Positions 56,814-64,000 of a DNA stretch of 64,000 bases are shown in pieces. Every line of letters starts with the position of its first letter. Position 1 is the stretch's first letter. The translations under genes and the position numbers were made by a program. The stretch covers positions 1 through 64,000 of the forward strand of contig JAISHE010000012.1 in NCBI GenBank assembly GCA_031262745.1, in the 5' to 3' direction. Under the pieces are notes generated by a model. That model ran no database searches. It had not been told where the DNA came from and worked only from the letters and a program-made list of their open reading frames with translations. Source of the DNA: Culturomica sp. Lineage in GTDB: Bacteria > Bacteroidota > Bacteroidia > Bacteroidales > Marinifilaceae.

Positions 56814-58685
56814 ATGCGCAAACAACTGCTTTTATATATATTGTTTATTTTAAGCATTTCCTTCGGAGAAAAAAGTTTTGCAAATCTACCGGACACCATA
56901 CAAAGAACTCCCATTGTTTTTGAAGCCGACAGTTTAATACGCGATAGCCTGCATTATGAATATAAGAGAATAAAGGAGATTGCTTATAGAACCACTCTCA
57001 CAAAAGAACTTTACCGATTAATTTTCACTAATCCGAGTTCAAAACGTATAGGCGTCATGTCCACTCAAAACAGTGAAGACCGCTTCATTCCATACAAAGG
57101 TAAGCAAATACGCAATATTGAAGTGGAAATATTGCCTCCTTACGGTAGTAGTTTTAACGACTCCACCGACAAAAAAGAGGACTTGCCGCCTTTGGAAAGA
57201 TTGGCAAACACTGTGCATATCAAGACTGCTCCAAAGGTAATCTTAAATCAAATGACAATTAAACCTAATGATTACGTGAGACCGTTTGAGTTTGTACAAA
57301 ATGAACTTCTTCTGCGCCGACTTCCTTACATTTCCGACATCACGATACTTATTGCAAAAGTGGAAAGCGATACCAATATGGTGGATTTGACCGTTATTTG
57401 CAAAGATGACTTCTCTTGGGGGATAGAATTGAGTTCCAACTTTATCAACACCTTAAAGGTCTATCTTAAAAATAAAAACTTTCTCCGACGCGGGCATGAA
57501 TTTGAATATGATTTTATATATAAAGGTAACAACGAGAAAGTGTGGGGCAATCGCATCAACTATGCGATAAGAAATCTTTTCAAAACCCACTTTGATTTGC
57601 TTGGCAGCTATCGCAATGATTATATTTCTAAGGAAATGTACGGAGAACTTCACCTCCCTTTCCTCACGTCTGCAAGTAAATTTGCAGGTGGAGTATCCTA
57701 CACCCGCGCTTTTCGGCAGGAACATTTGCCGGAGCTTAATGTTGAATACACCGTTGAACCTTTTAACTACCGTATGACGGATGTTTGGCTGGGACGTTCC
57801 TACCTTTTGTCGGAAGACACGCGCTACACGTCTAATATATATTTAACCGGACGTTATGTGAACATAGATTTCCACAAGCGACCTCATGTGTCGAGAGGAG
57901 CCAATCAATTCTACTATAATCGCAATCTTTATTATCTCTCTCTCACGTATAGAAATGTGCGCTACTATAAAACAAATCTCGTTTACGACTTCGGGCGCAC
58001 GGAAGATGTGCCGGTTGGTTTCTACGGTAGCGTGATAACAGGCTATGAAAACAACGATTTCACCAAATCGGGTTACTTGGGAGCGGAAATGAAATGGTCT
58101 ATGCTCGACAATAATATGCACAACTACTATGGATTTGATGTTGCAATGGCATCTTATATAAATGACGAAGGATTTGAGAGAGGTCTTTTAAAAGCCGGTT
58201 TCAGCCATATCAGCGACTTGAAAAAAATAGGAGACCACCGTATACGTTTCTACGAGAATGTCAAATACATACGTGGCTACAAACGTTACTACGGTAATTA
58301 TCTTTATTTCACCGACGAAAACATCATCGGATTTAGCTCCGACACTTTGAGAGGACATCAAAAGTTGTCGGTATCGTTAGCATCATCTCTGTTTTTGCCG
58401 CATATCAACAAAGGTTTTCGCACCTCCGTAATGGCAAATCTGGATTTCGGTTTGCTCACGGACGAACACAATCCTTTGTTTGACAGCAAAGCATATTGGG
58501 GGATAGGCGCAGCCGTTAACTTTCGCAACGACAATCTGGTGTTTAAAAACATTATAGTGCGTTTCACTTGCTATATAAATGCGCCGAGTGATATAAATAT
58601 GTTCTATATTTCTCTCGATAATCAATATGACCGTAAATTCTACGACTACGAAGTCCATAAACCCGGTGTGATAGAATACAAATGA
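56814..58685 (+). CDS. Omp85/BamA-like outer-membrane barrel protein
   Basis: A 623-residue protein with a signal peptide (to about residue 23). A POTRA-like module is seen at about 145-205 (KPNDYVRPFEFVQNELLLRRLPYISD, read as two parts), and the remaining 400 residues alternate aromatic and polar residues like a 16-strand barrel. It resembles the divergent surface-antigen proteins of Bacteroidota. The substrate is unknown. It overlaps no other gene and is likely co-transcribed with apbE. Confidence 0.7.
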   Translation: MRKQLLLYILFILSISFGEKSFANLPDTIQRTPIVFEADSLIRDSLHYEYKRIKEIAYRTTLTKELYRLIFTNPSSKRIGVMSTQNSEDRFIPYKGKQIRNIEVEILPPYGSSFNDSTDKKEDLPPLERLANTVHIKTAPKVILNQMTIKPNDYVRPFEFVQNELLLRRLPYISDITILIAKVESDTNMVDLTVICKDDFSWGIELSSNFINTLKVYLKNKNFLRRGHEFEYDFIYKGNNEKVWGNRINYAIRNLFKTHFDLLGSYRNDYISKEMYGELHLPFLTSASKFAGGVSYTRAFRQEHLPELNVEYTVEPFNYRMTDVWLGRSYLLSEDTRYTSNIYLTGRYVNIDFHKRPHVSRGANQFYYNRNLYYLSLTYRNVRYYKTNLVYDFGRTEDVPVGFYGSVITGYENNDFTKSGYLGAEMKWSMLDNNMHNYYGFDVAMASYINDEGFERGLLKAGFSHISDLKKIGDHRIRFYENVKYIRGYKRYYGNYLYFTDENIIGFSSDTLRGHQKLSVSLASSLFLPHINKGFRTSVMANLDFGLLTDEHNPLFDSKAYWGIGAAVNFRNDNLVFKNIIVRFTCYINAPSDINMFYISLDNQYDRKFYDYEVHKPGVIEYK

Positions 58686-58711
58686 TTGTAGGGATATATA
58701 AAATTTCCTGC

Positions 58712-58720
58712 TACCTTTGC
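58712..58720 (+). promoter_or_regulatory. -7 box of the lolD promoter
   Basis: TACCTTTGC, with a TTG at 58686-58688 upstream at 23-bp spacing. It lies 41 bp before the ATG. Confidence 0.6.
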
Positions 58721-58761
58721 AACTATAAAAAAAATACTATTGTTAATAAAAATCATCACGC

Positions 58762-59415
58762 ATGATTCAGGCAAAAGGAATAGTTAAAAATTACGGTGAT
58801 CTGCGGGTGTTGAAAGGCATTGATTTAACCGTAGCCGACAGGGAAATAATTTCGATAGTGGGAGCAAGCGGTGCCGGAAAAAGCACCTTGCTTCATATCA
58901 TCGGCACCTTAGATAAACCGGATGAGGGCGAAATTTTGTTTGACAATAAGAACATAGCTCAACTTTCGCCTAAAAAGATGTCCGACTTCCGCAATAGAAA
59001 CATTGGTTTCGTATTTCAATTCCACCATTTATTGCCGGAATTCACAGCCATAGAAAACGTATGTATGCCGGCTTGGATTCAAGGTGTAGCCAAGAAAGAA
59101 GCGGAGAAGGAAGCGTTGCGACTTTTGGAATTGTTGGGACTTAAAGATCGTATCTTTCATAAACCGAATGAATTGTCGGGTGGAGAACAGCAGCGAGTGT
59201 CGGTGGCGAGAGCTCTCATAAATCATCCGAAAGTGGTTTTAGCCGATGAACCTTCGGGTAATTTGGACACCAACACTAAGAATGAACTCCATAAATTGTT
59301 CTTCTTCTTGCGTGAACAGTTGGGACAAACTTTTATAATCGTAACCCACGATACTGAATTGGCGGAAATGTCCGACAGGCAAATAAGAATGAATGACGGC
59401 ATAATCGTTCAATAA
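58762..59415 (+). CDS. lolD: Lipoprotein-release ABC ATPase (LolD-like)
   Basis: A 217-residue ATPase with Walker [11 protein letters not shown]-loop [18 protein letters not shown], signature [15 protein letters not shown], and Walker [13 protein letters not shown]. The [10 protein letters not shown] motif and length match LolD, the ATPase that drives lipoprotein release from the inner membrane. No LolCE gene is adjacent, so MacB-type relatives cannot be fully excluded. Confidence 0.9.
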   Translation: MIQAKGIVKNYGDLRVLKGIDLTVADREIISIVGASGAGKSTLLHIIGTLDKPDEGEILFDNKNIAQLSPKKMSDFRNRNIGFVFQFHHLLPEFTAIENVCMPAWIQGVAKKEAEKEALRLLELLGLKDRIFHKPNELSGGEQQRVSVARALINHPKVVLADEPSGNLDTNTKNELHKLFFFLREQLGQTFIIVTHDTELAEMSDRQIRMNDGIIVQ

Positions 59416-59429
59416 CCAACTTAATTTTA

Positions 59430-59438
59430 TATATTTGC
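59430..59438 (+). promoter_or_regulatory. -7 box of the first FKBP gene
   Basis: TATATTTGC, 25 bp before the ATG at 59464. Confidence 0.6.
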
Positions 59439-59463
59439 ACACTCAAAAATTAAATAAATATTT

Positions 59464-60066
59464 ATGAAGTACACTGAAAAATTAGACAAAATCAGCTATG
59501 GTTTAGGCTTGAGTATTGCAAGCAATCTCATATCATCGGGAGTGAAAACGATTAATCCCGAAGCATTCGATGCAGGTATGTCTGCCGTATTCAACGGAGA
59601 AATGCCTGAAATATCACCCGAAGAATTGAACAAAATCTTACAAGATTATTTTGAAGAACTGCAAAACACTCAGGGCGATGCGGCAAAGATTGCAGGCAAT
59701 GAATTTCTTGCTGCAAACAAAGATAAAGAAGGAATTGTTACGCTTCCGAGCGGATTGCAATATAAAGTTTTGAAAGCCGGCAACGGCAAAAAGCCTTCTG
59801 CGAATGACACCGTGCAGGTGCACTACGAAGGACGCCTTATAAACGGCAGCGTGTTTGATTCATCCGTTAAGCGCGGTCAGCCGGCGGAATTTCCTGTTAA
59901 CGGAGTGATTGCAGGTTGGGTGGAAGCATTACAACTTATGACGGAAGGTTCCAAGTGGGAACTTTACATACCTTCCAATCTTGCTTACGGCTCACGCGGT
60001 GCCGGTCAAATGATAGGACCTAACGAAACACTTATATTTGAAGTCGAATTATTGAAAATTGTCTAA
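59464..60066 (+). CDS. FKBP-type peptidyl-prolyl isomerase (cytoplasmic, FklB-like)
   Basis: A 200-residue protein without a signal peptide. The N-terminal dimerisation helices (about 1-75, KISYGLGLSIASNL) are followed by an FKBP domain (about 90-200) with VQVHYEGRLINGSVFDSS and WELYIPSNLAYG, ending TLIFEVELLKIV. It isomerises proline bonds and helps folding. The next gene is a secreted paralogue 18 bp away; the two are probably co-transcribed. Confidence 0.92.
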   Translation: MKYTEKLDKISYGLGLSIASNLISSGVKTINPEAFDAGMSAVFNGEMPEISPEELNKILQDYFEELQNTQGDAAKIAGNEFLAANKDKEGIVTLPSGLQYKVLKAGNGKKPSANDTVQVHYEGRLINGSVFDSSVKRGQPAEFPVNGVIAGWVEALQLMTEGSKWELYIPSNLAYGSRGAGQMIGPNETLIFEVELLKIV

Positions 60067-60084
60067 TTATAAATAACTATTAAA

Positions 60085-60813
60085 ATGAAAATCTTAAATC
60101 TCTTTTTGGTTGCATTAGCTATGAACTTCCTTGTTTCATGCAATAGAGCAACTACTTCAACGGAAGCTACTCTTAAAAACGAAAGAGATAGCGCCAGCTT
60201 TTTCGCAGGATACTTTTTGGGACAAAGTTTAAGCAGCACCGATATGACGGAGCCTAACATGGAAGCTGTCCTTGCCGGTATGAACTCAGCTTTGCAGAAA
60301 AAGGACATAGGAGTGAATCCTTACGTAATGAATTCCGTTATCATCAACTACGGACAAAAAAAACGTGCTGCTCTTGCAATTACAAACCTTGAAAAAGGCA
60401 AAAAATTCTTAGAAGAAAATGCAAAACGTTCGGGAGTTGTGGTTATAGAAGACAGCATACAGTATGAAGTTATCACTGAGGGTAACGGTTCTAAACCCGT
60501 TGCAACCGATGAAGTGAAAGTTCATTATGAAGGCAAGTTGATTGACGGAACTGTTTTTGATTCCTCTATCGAAAGAGGAGAACCTGTTACATTTCCTTTA
60601 AATCGTGTCATCCCCGGTTGGACGAAAGCATTGCAACACATGCCCGTAGGTTCAAAATGGAAAATATTCATCCCTTCAAAAGAAGCTTACGGTCCGCAAG
60701 GTGCACAAGGCTCTATAGGACCTAATGAAACTCTTATTTTTGAAGTGGAACTTCTTGAAATTGTTCCTCCCAAAGCTCCTACCGCACCGGAAGTCAGTGC
60801 TCCTAAAAGATAA
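60085..60813 (+). CDS. FKBP-type peptidyl-prolyl isomerase lipoprotein (FkpA-like)
   Basis: A 242-residue protein with a lipobox (LVSC, Cys19), so it is periplasm-facing. It has an N-terminal helical domain (about 28-120) and an FKBP domain (about 125-228) with VKVHYEGKLIDGTVFDSS and WKIFIPSKEAYGPQG, then a Pro/Ala-rich tail. It is a paralogue of the preceding gene, adapted for export. Confidence 0.92.
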   Translation: MKILNLFLVALAMNFLVSCNRATTSTEATLKNERDSASFFAGYFLGQSLSSTDMTEPNMEAVLAGMNSALQKKDIGVNPYVMNSVIINYGQKKRAALAITNLEKGKKFLEENAKRSGVVVIEDSIQYEVITEGNGSKPVATDEVKVHYEGKLIDGTVFDSSIERGEPVTFPLNRVIPGWTKALQHMPVGSKWKIFIPSKEAYGPQGAQGSIGPNETLIFEVELLEIVPPKAPTAPEVSAPKR

Positions 60814-60819
60814 ACCGCT

Positions 60820-61200
60820 ATGAACTACGAAATAACAGGTAAACTCTCTGTCAAAGAGGACATTCAGAAAATTAGCGAACGTTTTCAAAAGAGGGATTTC
60901 GTGATTGAAGTTGAAAACGAAAAAAATCCTCAATGGAATGATTTTGTGAAGTTTCAACTTATACAGGACAGATGCGACTTGCTTAATAATTTCACTGTGA
61001 ATGAACCTGTAAAAGTGTTTTTTAACGTCAGAGGACGAAAGTGGGAAAATAACGGTCAAACGAGCTATTTCACAAACCTTGAAGCATGGCGACTTGAAAA
61101 AATAGACGCTGCTACGGTTAAAGAAAACCTCCCGCCTATGCCGGAATACACTGTGGAAGATATTCCACCCATTATGGAGGCAGACGATTTGCCGTTTTAA
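60820..61200 (+). CDS. DUF3127 protein with an SSB-like acidic C-terminal tip
   Basis: A 126-residue protein. The OB-fold-like core (about 1-95; GKLSVKEDIQKI, FVIEVENEKNPQW, VKVFFNVRGRKW) matches DUF3127, a family widespread in Bacteroidota. The C-terminus ends EADDLPF, very like the DDDIPF tip with which single-stranded DNA-binding proteins recruit partners. It is 6 bp after the FKBP gene and ends at a terminator. A role in DNA metabolism is an inference. Confidence 0.8.
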   Translation: MNYEITGKLSVKEDIQKISERFQKRDFVIEVENEKNPQWNDFVKFQLIQDRCDLLNNFTVNEPVKVFFNVRGRKWENNGQTSYFTNLEAWRLEKIDAATVKENLPPMPEYTVEDIPPIMEADDLPF

Positions 61201-61218
61201 ATAATCGTTCTTAGAATT

Positions 61219-61258
61219 AATCGGAGTTGTCCAAACAGGCAACTCCGATTTCTTTTTT
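61219..61258 (+). terminator. Rho-independent terminator after the DUF3127 gene
   Basis: An 11-bp stem (aatcggagttg/caactccgatt) with a 10-base loop and a T-rich tail. Bases 61259-61448 hold nothing else I can recognise. Confidence 0.85.
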
Positions 61259-61448
61259 GTGCAACGGAAAATTTAAAAATGAAGGCAATTTTTTATAATA
61301 ACATCAGAAGAAAAATTTCTCTATCGGCAAAATTATTTGGCGTGGGTAATATAACTTTTGGTACATGTGCCAAATAGATTGTGATTTAACTATTGTCCGC
61401 TTTTTTTTAAGATTTTAACAAGCAATTAGTATTATTTGGGGAAATTTG

Positions 61449-61457
61449 TATCTTTGC
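61449..61457 (+). promoter_or_regulatory. -7 box directly upstream of the ABC ATPase ATG
   Basis: TATCTTTGC ends 4 bp before the ATG at 61462, so transcription would begin at or beside the start codon and the mRNA would be leaderless or nearly so. Confidence 0.65.
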
Positions 61458-61461
61458 GTTC

Positions 61462-62364
61462 ATGAATATTCGCATTGAAGGATTAAGCAAGGTTTATAAG
61501 GGTGGACACAAGGCTTTGAATGAGGTGAGTTTTGATGTGGAGCCGGGTATGTTCGGGTTGTTGGGACCTAACGGAGCCGGTAAGACTACTTTGATGCGTA
61601 TAATGACTCTTTTGCAAGATGCCACTTCCGGCACGATTTATTTCGATGATTATGATATTAGGCGAGATAGGAAGGCAATACGTTCCTTGCTTGGTTATTT
61701 GCCGCAGGATTTCCGTTTTTTTGAGAAGTTTAAAACATGGGAATTTCTGGATTACGGTGCCGCATTAGCCGGTGTAAAAAACAAAGGCAAGAGAAGGGAA
61801 ATTGTTGATGAAATGCTGAGGAAGGTGGGATTGTTTGAGGTGAGGGATCGCTGGTCGAATAAGCTTTCGGGCGGTATGAAACGTCGGCTCGGCATTGCGC
61901 AGGCTATAATCGGCAGTCCGAAGGTGATTATAGTGGATGAACCCACGACGGGTTTGGATCCTGAGGAGAGGATACGTTTTAGGAATATTCTTACGGATAT
62001 AAGCGATAATGACGTTGTTATTATTCTTTCCACTCATATTGTGGGTGATATTTCGAGCAGTTGTAAACGAGTGGCATTGTTGAACAGGGGCGAACTTCGT
62101 TTTCAAGGCACGCCGGATGAATTGGTTTCATTGGCAAGGGGAAAGGTTTGGGAGATTTTTGTTTCCGACGATGAGTTTAAATTAGTGAAGGAGAGGTATC
62201 CGATAATTTCAACAATACCGTCTGACGGCGGTTGGGAAGTGCAGGTGGTGGCGGAGGACTTGGGCGGTTTTAAGGGCAAGATGATAGACCCTAATATAGA
62301 GCATGCCTATGTTTATTTTATGGATTTTCTATTGCAGGATAAAATGAATATGAATCTTGTATGA
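61462..62364 (+). CDS. ABC transporter ATP-binding protein
   Basis: A 300-residue ATPase with Walker [20 protein letters not shown], signature LSGGMKRRLGIAQAI, and Walker B VIIVDEPTTGLDP. A C-terminal domain of about 80 residues follows the ATPase core. It overlaps the permease gene by 4 bp (ATGA), so the two form a two-gene exporter. The cargo is unknown. Confidence 0.93.
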   Translation: MNIRIEGLSKVYKGGHKALNEVSFDVEPGMFGLLGPNGAGKTTLMRIMTLLQDATSGTIYFDDYDIRRDRKAIRSLLGYLPQDFRFFEKFKTWEFLDYGAALAGVKNKGKRREIVDEMLRKVGLFEVRDRWSNKLSGGMKRRLGIAQAIIGSPKVIIVDEPTTGLDPEERIRFRNILTDISDNDVVIILSTHIVGDISSSCKRVALLNRGELRFQGTPDELVSLARGKVWEIFVSDDEFKLVKERYPIISTIPSDGGWEVQVVAEDLGGFKGKMIDPNIEHAYVYFMDFLLQDKMNMNLV

Positions 62365-64000
62365 ACCTGCATAATATAAATACCATAGCAAATTACGAAT
62401 CTAAATTGCTCCGCAGAGGGTGGTTGTTTCGGATATTTGCGCTTTTGGCGATTGTGGTTTTCATTATTTTTGATTTAGCCCAATATTCACGGGTTTTTTG
62501 GCAATATTCGGACGTTTGGAATTATATAGGTTTGAGTTCCATAATTTCTTATTCTTCAAACTACAGCTATAACATTTTTCAGGCAGTTATTTTAATTTTT
62601 CTTGCCGGCGGTTTCATAAAAAGGGATAAGAAATTAGACACGGCGGAGGTGATTTATGTGCGTCCGATGAGTAATTCCGATTATGTTTTCGGGAAGATAT
62701 GGGGAGTTGTGAGGGTGTTTCTTGTATTGAATTTTGTGATATTGTTCATAGGCATGTTTGTGAACGTTGTGGTGGTTGCGTCGCCGTTTAATCCTCTCTA
62801 TTATTTGTTTTATCTTTTCACGATAAGTTTACCGACGCTGCTTATGGTGCTCGGTTTGTCGTTTGCACTGATGTCGGTGTTGCGTAATCAGGCAATCACT
62901 TTTATACTGATGCTCGGATTTACCGGTATTCTGCTTTTTTATGTTAAAGCCGATGTTTACTGTTTGTTTGACCTTTACGGTAACGAGTTGCCTGCGATTT
63001 TTTCGGATGTAACCGGTCATGTGAATTTGGATCTTTACCTTCGGCAGCGGGCGTTGTATGTGTTTTTCGGCTTGGGATTTATTTTTCTCACTATTGCTTT
63101 GATGAATCGTTTGCCGTTGCGTCCTTGGAAAACGAAAGTGTTGGTGGCGGTAGCCTGCATGCTGTTTTTTATAGGAACGTTTGAGTCTTGGTTGTATGTG
63201 AAGCATTTTGAAGACATAATAGAAGTTCGTAATTATTATAGAGAAGTTTACAATCAATATGCCGATGTGCCGAAAGCAAAGGTTGAGACAAATGAACTCG
63301 TTGTTGAGCGTGATGGCGGAGCTTTGAATGTAGAAAGTCGGCTCACACTTTTGAATGATAGCTTGCGAGATATTGATAGAATAATACTTTACTTAAATCC
63401 GACGTTGGACGTGAAGTCAATCACTGTGGACGGCGAGGCTGTGAATTTCAAGCGTGAAGGGCAGGTGGTTATTGCGAAACGGGAAATTGCGAAAAATACA
63501 AGTGCCGTGTTGACGATAAGGTATCGAGGCGTTCCGGATGAGAATGTGTGTTATGCGGATATTGATGATGATGTTTATTTAAAGAAACCGGAGTTTAGCG
63601 ATTTTTTCTACGGCAAACGCTATATCTATGTGGGTGATGTTTTAACGCTTTTGACGCCGGAAGCCTTATGGTATCCCGTTACGGAAACTCCCGTGAACCC
63701 GTCAAAGCCTTATGTTTTACGTAAAAATTTCACTCATTATAATTTGAAGTATGTGAATACCGGCGGGAAGACCGTCATTTCTCAGGGTGATAAAAAAGTT
63801 TTCGGCGATACGGTTAATTTCACTAATTCACAACCGCTCACGGGTATCAGCCTTGCTGTCGGCGACTACGAGACACGCTCCGTAACGGTGGACAGCGTGG
63901 ATTACGAGATTAATTTCTTTAAAGGTCATGATTTCTTTTCAAAACATTTTAACCTTTTGCAGGACACTTTGCCGGCTTTGATTAGGGAAGTGAGAAATTC
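62361..64000 (+). CDS. ABC transporter permease with large periplasmic domain (3' end outside window)
   Basis: The frame is open from the ATG at 62361 to the window end, at least 546 codons. The first 270 residues hold about six transmembrane helices (for example WLFRIFALLAIVVFIIF, VFFGLGFIFLTIALMN). After about residue 290 comes a soluble region of beta-strands with conserved VGDYETRSVTV, which resembles the N-terminal part of M1-type peptidases fused to such permeases in Bacteroidota. The zinc motif HExxH would lie beyond the window. It partners the preceding ATPase. Confidence 0.8.
   Translation, partial: MNLHNINTIANYESKLLRRGWLFRIFALLAIVVFIIFDLAQYSRVFWQYSDVWNYIGLSSIISYSSNYSYNIFQAVILIFLAGGFIKRDKKLDTAEVIYVRPMSNSDYVFGKIWGVVRVFLVLNFVILFIGMFVNVVVVASPFNPLYYLFYLFTISLPTLLMVLGLSFALMSVLRNQAITFILMLGFTGILLFYVKADVYCLFDLYGNELPAIFSDVTGHVNLDLYLRQRALYVFFGLGFIFLTIALMNRLPLRPWKTKVLVAVACMLFFIGTFESWLYVKHFEDIIEVRNYYREVYNQYADVPKAKVETNELVVERDGGALNVESRLTLLNDSLRDIDRIILYLNPTLDVKSITVDGEAVNFKREGQVVIAKREIAKNTSAVLTIRYRGVPDENVCYADIDDDVYLKKPEFSDFFYGKRYIYVGDVLTLLTPEALWYPVTETPVNPSKPYVLRKNFTHYNLKYVNTGGKTVISQGDKKVFGDTVNFTNSQPLTGISLAVGDYETRSVTVDSVDYEINFFKGHDFFSKHFNLLQDTLPALIREVRN

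Overview
The window looks like a chromosomal segment of a member of the Bacteroidota, most likely order Bacteroidales. The grounds are: repeated TAnnTTTG promoter -7 boxes, lipoproteins with short lipoboxes, FISUMP, DUF1566 and HU-CCDC81-type genes, an acetate kinase/phosphotransacetylase pair, a K+-type membrane pyrophosphatase, and HydF, which indicates [FeFe] hydrogenase and so anaerobic fermentation. The DNA is AT-rich throughout. I see no tRNA, rRNA or transposase gene.

Layout. 1-5000: the end of an HU-like gene, a 22-bp tandem repeat, then four secreted or lipoprotein genes, two of them built from repeated surface domains. 5000-6950: an AAA/DUF4143 ATPase bracketed by inverted copies of a hairpin cluster. 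6947-10328 (minus strand): ackA, pta and an actin-like ATPase whose phosphate-1 loop lies at the C-terminus, i.e. apparently circularly permuted. 10496-29257: mostly housekeeping (fabG, a VWA membrane protein, AddA-like and AddB-like nuclease-helicases, cinA, htpG, a FabH-like synthase, a YgiQ-like radical SAM protein, rimO, hppA).

29579-49183 is the accessory core: a complete type III-A CRISPR-Cas locus, all on the minus strand. Order of transcription: cas6, cas10 (HD and GGDD intact), a RhuM-family gene, csm2, csm3, csm4, csm5 (with a long coiled-coil tail), csm6 (CARF-HEPN), a RecD/Pif1-like helicase, cas1, a GxxExxY gene, a primase-polymerase of the CAPP type fused to TPRs and a cold-shock-like domain, cas2 with an N-terminal extension, then a leader and an array of 55 repeats and 54 spacers. 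Cas10 should make cyclic oligoadenylate for Csm6. The primase-polymerase, helicase, Cas1 and Cas2 look like an adaptation module. The GxxExxY gene sits in a 481-bp cassette with 34-bp terminal inverted repeats and flanking TA dinucleotides. Removing it restores a normal cas1-to-primase junction.

The spacers carry their own signal. Four pairs derive from the same or homologous targets, one pair showing a compensatory base-pair change in a hairpin. Many read as sense coding sequence on the plus strand, several across start codons, so the crRNAs would be antisense to target mRNA.

49669-64000 returns to core genes: gapA with a 40-residue lipoprotein, a LytTR regulator, lptB, hydF, a patatin/Omp85 protein, apbE, a second Omp85-like barrel, lolD, two FKBP prolyl isomerases, a DUF3127 protein with an SSB-like acidic tip, and an ABC ATPase with its permease, which runs off the window end.
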